This document shows positions 40,736 to 46,560 of a DNA stretch of 46,560 nucleotides, in pieces. This DNA comes from JAZDOK01 sp043798715. GTDB lineage: Bacteria; Vulcanimicrobiota; JAZDOK01. Location: positions 1-46,560 of the forward strand of contig JAZDOK010000084.1 of the NCBI GenBank assembly GCA_043798715.1, given 5' to 3'. Position 1 is the first letter of the stretch; each line of letters begins with the position of its first letter. The notes below the pieces were generated by a model. It ran no database searches. It was not told where the DNA came from and was given only the letters and a program-made list of their open reading frames with translations. The position numbers were made by a program, and so were the translations under genes.

Positions 40736-42079
40736 TCAGTTAGCTTTGGATGAGGATATTTTTTTCGCCCTCTTTTTATGCGACTCTCTTTCGGAAGACT
40801 CTTCAACCGTGTTTCTTGGTTCCTGAAGCACTGCATCTGAGGAAGCGGTTAATTTATTGATAATAAGTTCCTGCACCCGCACCGGAGTCAGTTCGTTGAA
40901 CGACTGTGTTATTTCAATAATGTATTCGCGGAGGCGTTCCCGGAGTAGAAGCTGTAATTTTTCTTCAAACCCGTCCAGATTTTCGATGAAACCAAACGTG
41001 CATGCGGAAGCGCCCTGCCTGATATTATTTTTTATGATGGTTGGAATTTTTGCGTTTGAAACAAGAACGGCGAGAGACAGTCCGTAGGCGAAAACCTGCG
41101 CCTGAATTATATAGACATCGTTCAGGGTGAATGGAGCGCTCTTCAACACGAGAACAGCGGGGCGTCCGCCCAGATTGAAAAAAACAACCGGTGCCTGAGC
41201 GGATGAGCGTTCGACCAGAATCTCCTTCTGGGTAATTCCCAGAGTTTCCAGGGCTCCAAAAGCGCGAACCGCCAGCCAATAATCCCGATCCAGCATCTTC
41301 TGACCGAAATCCGAAATCACGATAAGTTCCTCTATTCTCTCCTGGGAGATCGGCTTGCCGCAGAGAGAACATTTAAAACCCTTCTGTAAAGACTCCTCAA
41401 CCGCCTCCCCGGAAGAAGCGCGCAGTATCTGCTGTCCGGTTTTCTGACATAAAACGACATAATCTTTGGCGGCCAGGCCGATCTTCTGAAAACGCTCGAA
41501 AGCCGCTCCCGCTGCCTGGACATTGTCAATGCCTTCCAGAAGAGATTTCAGGAAAATTTCCTTTCCGCTCCCAAGGGTGGTAATAAGGCGGAGCGCCTCT
41601 GGTTTTTCAATCTCCCTGGAAGCGGCCATATCCGCGCGTGACGGCAGGATGCTTTCAGAAGTCTCTTTTAAAAACGGTAAAACTTCCTGGTAGGAATCGA
41701 TCTCCTTAAAATCTCCGGCCGGCCGGCCCGAAATTTCTTCCAACTTCTCCCTGATTCTCTGCCTGAAGTCCTCAAAACCACGAGGCTCCTTGCGGGAGAG
41801 TGCTCCTGTCTCAAGAAATTTCCCGTTCGGATCCAGCTTGTAATAAAAAATTGAATCTTGACCTGAAAGAAGGATGTCCCCCAACAGAAAGGAAGAAGTT
41901 TGGTTCTCCGGCTTTTCCGGCCAGAAACTTGCCGCATCGATGGGAATATTCAGCCTCTCCCAGAAAGATCTCCTAACCCCTCCTATGAGCGGTTTCAAAA
42001 CCTCGGTCAGGGCCAGAGCCAGAGTATAGGCCTCCTCGGTATTCAGGCAGATTTCCAGGCGATACCGTAAAATTTTCAT
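40736..42079 (-). CDS. Unrecognised 447-residue protein with a CXXC zinc site
   Basis: I do not recognise a family. It starts MKILRYRLEICLNTEEAYTLALAL. The middle has a single zinc-ribbon-like half-site, FKCSLCGKPISQERIEEL (~240). The next section (VVFFNLGGRPAVLVLKSAPF, then IIQAQVFAYGLSLAVLVSNA) alternates strands and helices like a nuclease-type alpha/beta core but lacks clear acidic catalytic residues. The C-terminus is basic and Ser/Lys-rich (ESHKKRAKKISSSKAN). There is no membrane segment. It is the last gene of an operon with a TPR protein and a PilB-like ATPase. Confidence 0.7.
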   Translation of the reverse strand: MKILRYRLEICLNTEEAYTLALALTEVLKPLIGGVRRSFWERLNIPIDAASFWPEKPENQTSSFLLGDILLSGQDSIFYYKLDPNGKFLETGALSRKEPRGFEDFRQRIREKLEEISGRPAGDFKEIDSYQEVLPFLKETSESILPSRADMAASREIEKPEALRLITTLGSGKEIFLKSLLEGIDNVQAAGAAFERFQKIGLAAKDYVVLCQKTGQQILRASSGEAVEESLQKGFKCSLCGKPISQERIEELIVISDFGQKMLDRDYWLAVRAFGALETLGITQKEILVERSSAQAPVVFFNLGGRPAVLVLKSAPFTLNDVYIIQAQVFAYGLSLAVLVSNAKIPTIIKNNIRQGASACTFGFIENLDGFEEKLQLLLRERLREYIIEITQSFNELTPVRVQELIINKLTASSDAVLQEPRNTVEESSERESHKKRAKKISSSKAN

Positions 42080-42121
42080 GCCGGACTTCTTCCTTCCCTC
42101 TTCGGGAATGCGGAGCTATTC

Positions 42122-43702
42122 TTAAGAGTTCTTCTTCCCTGGAACATCCGGATCTGCCTGGCTGTCTTCCCTGAAGAGGAAATTGATGAGAGCCAGATCG
42201 TCGATCCGCTCGATAATCCGGAGATTACGCGTGGTCTGGGCTCTCAGTCCCACCTCGCGGGTAAGGCGCAGAGAAGCTTTAAACATGTCCAGCGCCTTCT
42301 CCGTATCCCTGATGGCCATGCACAGCAGGCCGTATTCGTAGAAGGTTTCAGCCAGATAGTAGGGAGAAAGTTCCTCCCTGAGCATAGAGAGGCTTTCCTT
42401 AAACCACCTCTCCGCGATATCCCAGTTGGTGCGATGGCGTTCCACCACTCCCAGCAGAGTCTTGGTGAAGGCTTCCTCCTGAACGATCTCGAGCTTATTG
42501 AAGATTAAGAGCGCCTCGCGGCCCACCTTCTCGGCCTCATTCAGATCGCCCTGGCTGATATAGGCGGAGCAGAGATCCTGGCTGACCCTGCCTATATTAA
42601 GCTCCTCGTCCACCATCTTGAATAGACGCAGACCCTCGTTGAGATAGGCTATGGCCTCCTTGGTCTCGCCTTTATGGATGAAGCTCCGCCCCAGATTGTG
42701 CTGGGTATAGGCACTGGTGCGCAGGCTGCCGAAGCGGTGGGATAATTCCAGATCTTTCATGAAGTAAGTGATGGCCTGGCTGTAATTTTCCATGACCATG
42801 TGCACGTTTCCCAGTTTTCCGTAAATAGTGGCGGCCTCGGCCTCGGCCTTAAGCATCTGGCAGATATTCAGGCCTTTTTCCAGGTAAAGGAGGGCCTCCT
42901 CCGGTTTGACCAGGGTCAGGCAGAGCTGTCCCAGGCTGTTGTAAATTTTCGCTGTCCCCAGAGGATGCCTCATTTTCTTGTAGATTTTGAGAGCTTCGAT
43001 GTAATGGGAGGCCCCTTCGCGATAATCGTGTCTGATGGTATGGACGACGCCCAGGAAGCGGAAAGCCTCCGCCCGCTCAAGGCAGAAGGATTGATCCTTA
43101 GTCAAAGAAAGGGAGAGTCCGAAGGCCTCGCCTGCTTCCTTTGATTTTCCCTCCCGAAGGTATTCCAGGCCGTACTGGGTGTGAATGGCGGCCAGCAGTC
43201 TTTCTTTCTCCCGGCAGGGAGATACGTTCTGTAAAAGCTCCACGCTTCTCCCAAGGACGCTCTTGCCTTCTTCAACCTGGCCGAGCCGGGAAAGGCTGCT
43301 CGCCATGTTGTAAGAGCTGAGCGCCTGATCAATATCGGACTTCATCCATTTGGCCAGTTCACAGGCCGACTGGAAGGAAGAGAAGGCCTCCTCGTATTCC
43401 CCCCTGAAATTTGCTATCTCTCCTCTCCCCATCCAGGCCTTGAAAAGTTCCTTTTCCTGGGGAATCCGGCTGGCGTTCTGAAAAATTTCCTCCAGAAATT
43501 TCTGAGCCTTGTCACACTTGCCCATGACAGTGTAGAGCCGGGTTAAGTTGTTAAGGAAGATCCCCCTCAGCGGATGGATAGACGAATCATCTCCGGAGGC
43601 GGATTCGTCGAGCCCCCGATTGAAATATTCGATGGCCTTCTCATACTCGAAGGCTTCCTGCGCCTCTTCGCCTTTCCCCAAAAGTTCTTCGAGGGCGGTC
43701 AT
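42122..43702 (-). CDS. Large TPR-repeat protein
   Basis: 526 residues made almost wholly of about ten TPR units (AQEAFEYEKAIEYFNRGLDE, AKIYNSLGQLCLTLVKPEEALLYLEKGL, ATIYGKLGNVHMVMENYSQAITYF, AYTQHNLGRSFIHKGETKEAIAYL). There is no signal peptide or membrane helix, so it is cytoplasmic. AGGAGG precedes the ATG, which is nine bases after the PilB-like stop. A regulator or scaffold for the PilB-like ATPase is plausible but unproved. Confidence 0.85.
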   Translation of the reverse strand: MTALEELLGKGEEAQEAFEYEKAIEYFNRGLDESASGDDSSIHPLRGIFLNNLTRLYTVMGKCDKAQKFLEEIFQNASRIPQEKELFKAWMGRGEIANFRGEYEEAFSSFQSACELAKWMKSDIDQALSSYNMASSLSRLGQVEEGKSVLGRSVELLQNVSPCREKERLLAAIHTQYGLEYLREGKSKEAGEAFGLSLSLTKDQSFCLERAEAFRFLGVVHTIRHDYREGASHYIEALKIYKKMRHPLGTAKIYNSLGQLCLTLVKPEEALLYLEKGLNICQMLKAEAEAATIYGKLGNVHMVMENYSQAITYFMKDLELSHRFGSLRTSAYTQHNLGRSFIHKGETKEAIAYLNEGLRLFKMVDEELNIGRVSQDLCSAYISQGDLNEAEKVGREALLIFNKLEIVQEEAFTKTLLGVVERHRTNWDIAERWFKESLSMLREELSPYYLAETFYEYGLLCMAIRDTEKALDMFKASLRLTREVGLRAQTTRNLRIIERIDDLALINFLFREDSQADPDVPGKKNS

Positions 43703-43711
43703 TGTTTCCTC

Positions 43712-45337
43712 CTAATCTACTGTAACCCGGCAGAGTTCCTCATAGGTGGTCAAGCCCCTGGCGACCTTCGCCAATCCGTCTTCGTAAAGCATTTTCATTC
43801 CGTCTTTCTTCGCCTGATCGAGCAGCTTACTCGCGGTTGCGCGCGACACGATCAGTTCCCGGAAGGCGTCCGTGACGGTCAGGAGTTCATAGATCCCGAT
43901 CCTTCCCTTATAGCCCAGATTATCGCAGGCGCGGCAGCCGCGTCCTTTGGAAACCTGGATCTCCTCCTCGGAAAACCCATGCTCTTTGAACAGCTTCATG
44001 AGTTCCGGGTAACGGGGGGCCGGTTCCCTGCACTTCTGGCAGATGGTTCGCACCAGGCGCTGAGCCAATATCCCGGCGACAGTCGAAGAGATCAGGAATG
44101 GTTCAATGCCCATATCCATCATCCTGGTGATAGCGCCAACCGAATCGTTGGTGTGGAGAGTCGAGAGCACCAGGTGACCGGTCAGAGCCGACTCGATGGC
44201 GATGGTCGCCGTCTCCCGATCGCGGATTTCTCCGACCATCATGACGTCCGGATCCTGTCGAAGAAAAGCCCTGAGCGCCGTGGCGAAAGTCAGCCCGACC
44301 GTCGCATGGGTCTGGATCTGGATGACCCCCTTGAGCTTGTATTCGACCGGATCCTCAACGGTCACGATCTTTCTCGATGGCTCGTTGAGGACGTTGAGAG
44401 TGGCGTAAAGGGTTGTGGACTTTCCGGAACCCGTCGGCCCAGTCACCAGGAGAATCCCGTTCGGGCGGGCGATGACCTGGTTGTATCGTTCGAGATCCCT
44501 CGGGTCAAAGCCCATGTCCGTAAGGCTTAATTTCAACCGGCTCCGATCCAAAAGCCTCATGACCACGCTCTCCCCATCCATGGCCGGAACGGTGGAAACA
44601 CGGATATCGAGTTCCCTGTTGGCTATTTTCATGTGTATCCGCCCATCCTGGGGAACGCGCTTTTCATCAATCCTCAGGTTGGACATGATTTTAACCCTGG
44701 AGATGAGGGCGGGAGTGACGACCTTGGGCAGCACCATGGCTTCGTAGAGAATGCCGTCAATACGGTAGCGGATGACCAGCTCATTTTCATACGGCTCAAT
44801 GTGGATGTCGCTGGCCTTCCGCTCCACCGCCTCCGTGATGATCTTGTTGGCCGCCATTATAATGGGCTGATCGATGATTACGTCCTCATCTTCCTCTCCC
44901 ATTTCTTTCTCGACGGTGACCTCGACCGAGCTTGGATCGAATTCCTTCATGACGTTATCTTTCCAACTGTAAAAACGGTCCAGCGCCTTGTCTATATCTC
45001 CCGGCTCCGCCAGCGTCGGCAGAACTTCACAGCCCGTGACTATCCGGACTTCGTCAATCGCAAAAATATCTATCGGATCGGCCATGGCCAGAGTGCATCT
45101 GGACTCCGTCTTTTCAATGCATACGAGCTTGTACCGCCGGGAGAGATTTTCCGATACGGCAGTAACGGTTTCCCGGTCCAGTTCCATTTTGGAAAGATTG
45201 CTGAAACTGACACCCATCTTGCGGGCCCGCTTTTCCATCTCGGATTCCCGCTCTGTGCTTTCGCCGGTGCTGCCTGTCCCTGGTTTTTCAGCCTCTAACC
45301 CGCCATCGGACGGGAGAGAGGATTGACTGCTCTCCAT
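43712..45337 (-). CDS. GspE/PulE/PilB-family secretion or type IV pilus ATPase
   Basis: 541 residues from the ATG at 45337. The N-terminal MshEN-like domain (~60-140) leads to the ATPase core (IDEKRVPQDGRIHMKI, Walker A GPTGSGKSTTLYATLN, Asp box VEDPVEYKLKGVIQ, Walker B FLRQDPDVMMVGEIRDRETA, His box ALTGHLVLSTLHTND). The zinc-binding CQKCREPAP...GCRACDNLGYKGR follows. It powers pilus or type II secretion assembly from the cytoplasm. A GTG at 45397 would add a lipoprotein-like signal, but it has no ribosome site and lies upstream of the promoter. No other pilus genes are in the window. Confidence 0.9.
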   Translation of the reverse strand: MESSQSSLPSDGGLEAEKPGTGSTGESTERESEMEKRARKMGVSFSNLSKMELDRETVTAVSENLSRRYKLVCIEKTESRCTLAMADPIDIFAIDEVRIVTGCEVLPTLAEPGDIDKALDRFYSWKDNVMKEFDPSSVEVTVEKEMGEEDEDVIIDQPIIMAANKIITEAVERKASDIHIEPYENELVIRYRIDGILYEAMVLPKVVTPALISRVKIMSNLRIDEKRVPQDGRIHMKIANRELDIRVSTVPAMDGESVVMRLLDRSRLKLSLTDMGFDPRDLERYNQVIARPNGILLVTGPTGSGKSTTLYATLNVLNEPSRKIVTVEDPVEYKLKGVIQIQTHATVGLTFATALRAFLRQDPDVMMVGEIRDRETATIAIESALTGHLVLSTLHTNDSVGAITRMMDMGIEPFLISSTVAGILAQRLVRTICQKCREPAPRYPELMKLFKEHGFSEEEIQVSKGRGCRACDNLGYKGRIGIYELLTVTDAFRELIVSRATASKLLDQAKKDGMKMLYEDGLAKVARGLTTYEELCRVTVD

Positions 45338-45344
45338 ACAGCCT

Positions 45345-45373
45345 ATTATAAGCCAGCTTAAAACTATAATCAA
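45345..45373 (-). promoter_or_regulatory. Sigma70-type promoter immediately before the PilB-like ATG
   Basis: TTGATT (45373-45368), 17 bases, TATAAT (45350-45345). Only seven bases separate the -10 box from the ATG at 45337. Transcription would begin at about that ATG, giving a leaderless mRNA, or a start further inside (for example the ATG at 45238) is used. Confidence 0.65.
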
Positions 45374-45496
45374 GGTGTTTGTGAAAAAATGTTTCACGGA
45401 GGAATAATTTTAAAATAATCGAATCATAAAACAGCCGTTACTTGAGCCGCACACATGGGAAATGGCTTTTGGGCGACAGGGAAACACTGGAAGGGA

Positions 45497-46333
45497 ATGA
45501 AAGTAAAGATGAGAATAAAAGCCTGTATGTCCGCTATCGGCTTGGGTCTGCTGATTCTTGTTCTTCTGGCCGGATGCGGCGGAAGCGGAAGCACCGGCAG
45601 TATTATATCGCCGACTCCCACTCCTTCTCCTACGCCGGCCCCTACGACGAATCCACTGGTCACAATGGTGATGGTCAGGATCCCGGCGGGCGAATTTAAG
45701 ATGGGGAGCCCGGCCGGTGAAGGGAACGAGGATGAATATCCCGGACACCTGGTGTATCTGGACGAATACTACATCGGAAAATACGAAGTGACCAACGGAC
45801 AGTTTTATACTTTTGTCAGCGCCACGGGATACCAGGCCGAGGGAAACTGGCAATTTTATTTCAACGCCGATACGGCCAATTACCCCGTCGTCAATGTCAC
45901 CCGGAACGATGCAATCGCCTATTGCAACTGGGCCGGAATGCACCTTCCGACGGAAGCCCAGTGGGAGAAAGCCGCCCGCGGAACCGATGAAAGAAAGTAT
46001 CCCTGGGGGAACACATTTGATTCTGCCGCCTGCAATTACAACTCCAGTGGAACCAGGCCCATCGGCTCCTATCCGACTGATACCTCCCCCTGCGGCGCTA
46101 TGGACATGGCCGGCAATGTCTCGGAATGGTGCTCGGACTGGTACGGTGAGCGCTATTACGCTTTCTCGCCCAGGCAAAATCCGGAGGGTCCGGCGAGCGG
46201 CGGAAGCCGCGTTTACCGGAGCGGTTCATTTTATGACACCGTCTCCTCGGCCACGCGCACGGCCAGCCGGAAAGCCGGGGGGATCGGCATCTCCCTCAAT
46301 TACCTTGGCTTCCGCTGCGTGCGCACCCCGTAA
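45497..46333 (+). CDS. Lipoprotein with formylglycine-generating-enzyme (FGE-sulfatase) domain
   Basis: 278 residues from the ATG at 45497. A lipobox LLAGC ends the signal (IGLGLLILVLLAGC), followed by a Pro/Thr linker (SPTPTPSPTPAPTT). The FGE fold follows: VRIPAGEFKMGSP, YYIGKYEVTNGQFYTFV, YPVVNVTRNDAIAYCNWAG, LPTEAQWEKAARGTDERKYPWGN, DMAGNVSEWCSDWY and LGFRCVRT. Surface-anchored relatives are usually not true formylglycine enzymes but ligand-binding or EgtB/PvdO-like proteins. No sulfatase gene is nearby. The exact start is uncertain, as the ATG at 45509 is also possible. Confidence 0.87.
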   Translation: MKVKMRIKACMSAIGLGLLILVLLAGCGGSGSTGSIISPTPTPSPTPAPTTNPLVTMVMVRIPAGEFKMGSPAGEGNEDEYPGHLVYLDEYYIGKYEVTNGQFYTFVSATGYQAEGNWQFYFNADTANYPVVNVTRNDAIAYCNWAGMHLPTEAQWEKAARGTDERKYPWGNTFDSAACNYNSSGTRPIGSYPTDTSPCGAMDMAGNVSEWCSDWYGERYYAFSPRQNPEGPASGGSRVYRSGSFYDTVSSATRTASRKAGGIGISLNYLGFRCVRTP

Positions 46334-46337
46334 GAGC

Positions 46338-46560
46338 TCAGGGGAGGACGCGGCTGAGTTCCTCAACTTCCACCCCGGGGAAGTAATGTTTCAGTATTTC
46401 GGTGCATGAAGCGCCTTTCCGGGCCATCCCGATGGCCCCCATCTGGCACAGGCCGACCCCGTGCCCCCACCCGGAGCCCGCGAGGCGGAAAAAATCTCTT
46501 CCCTCCTCTATATCGAAACGGGTGCTGTACAGGGGCCTCAGATTTCCGTCTTCATTTTTA
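46338..46560 (-). CDS. SpoIID/LytB-domain protein, C-terminal part (runs off right edge)
   Basis: The last ~74 residues are visible. They read GSGWGHGVGLCQMGAIGMAR, then KGASCTEILKHYFPGVEVEEL, and end SRVLP before TGA. GxGHGVGxxQxGAxxMAxxG and the ILxxYYPG motif are diagnostic of SpoIID/LytB peptidoglycan-cleaving proteins. These are lytic transglycosylase-type enzymes, or amidase enhancers in non-sporulating species. The gene converges with the FGE lipoprotein, four bases between stops. Confidence 0.88.
   Translation of the reverse strand, partial: KNEDGNLRPLYSTRFDIEEGRDFFRLAGSGWGHGVGLCQMGAIGMARKGASCTEILKHYFPGVEVEELSRVLP

Noticed and set aside
45338..45397. Lipoprotein signal (IIGC) at the N-terminus of the PilB-like ATPase
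   Set aside because: It needs a GTG with no ribosome site upstream of the apparent promoter, and would export a cytoplasmic ATPase.

Overview
The window looks like chromosomal DNA from a Gram-negative (diderm), probably strictly anaerobic bacterium. Evidence for this is two TonB-dependent outer-membrane receptors with their own ExbB/ExbD/TonB, several lipoboxes, a Tat-type signal, many radical SAM proteins, an FmdE protein, a polyferredoxin and a 2-hydroxyacyl-CoA-dehydratase-like protein. The mix resembles Desulfobacterota ('deltaproteobacterial') or related uncultured lineages. This is inference from gene content, and I cannot name the species.

Left third (1-14.5 kb): a molybdenum/tungsten-linked accessory locus. 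A compact minus-strand operon runs modE regulator > periplasmic binding protein > ABC ATPase > ABC permease > TonB-dependent receptor > radical SAM/SPASM enzyme > 19-codon peptide gene > SPASM-only partner. The genes overlap by 1-4 bases or are a few tens of bases apart. It is headed by a sigma70-type promoter overlapped by a 24-bp ModE-type palindrome. A second, homologous palindrome lies 1.7 kb away on the other strand and heads exbB-exbD-tonB-TonB-dependent receptor. The second control region is an inverted duplicate of the modE promoter, leader and first ~40 codons, next to an IS110 remnant. Between the two lies a C39-like lipoprotein cysteine peptidase. The 19-residue, Cys-ending peptide lies between two SPASM proteins, with a near-perfect Shine-Dalgarno before it and a strong hairpin after it. 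It looks like the precursor of a ribosomally made, radical-SAM-modified product. Linked to ModE control, TonB receptors and an ABC importer, the best hypothesis is a peptide metallophore (for molybdate, tungstate or another metal) made and re-imported by this locus. This is the most novel system in the window.

14.5-18.5 kb: a second putative Mo/W operon, also minus strand. It encodes an FmdE-family protein, a ModA-like binding protein with no signal peptide, a HypB/CooC-like P-loop GTPase, an ABC ATPase with no permease, and a DUF4213/DUF364 putative metal-chelation protein. It looks like a cytoplasmic metal-handling system rather than a transporter.

18.8-25.3 kb: a membrane-anchored 5'-nucleotidase-like protein with lost metal ligands and a TPR tail, then a DUF362 protein plus membrane polyferredoxin pair. 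After these come a REP-type (TnpA_REP) transposase element, an ISLre2 transposase remnant cut by it, and a 233-bp internally deleted copy with perfect 24-bp terminal inverted repeats.

25.3-46.6 kb: mostly housekeeping and signalling. Genes are uvrA, a B12-binding radical SAM protein, a second radical SAM protein preceded by a 38-codon ORF, and a large hybrid sensor kinase split by a one-base frameshift. There follow an HgdB-like protein, an orphan beta-class DNA methyltransferase and a TPR protein. Next are a GH57 branching-enzyme operon with DUF4912, a tiny Lys/Ala-rich protein with its own strong promoter and structured leader, and an unknown-TPR-PilB/GspE operon. The window ends with an FGE-sulfatase lipoprotein and the C-terminus of a SpoIID protein. 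No tRNA, rRNA or CRISPR array was seen. No stretch above 300 bases is unexplained.
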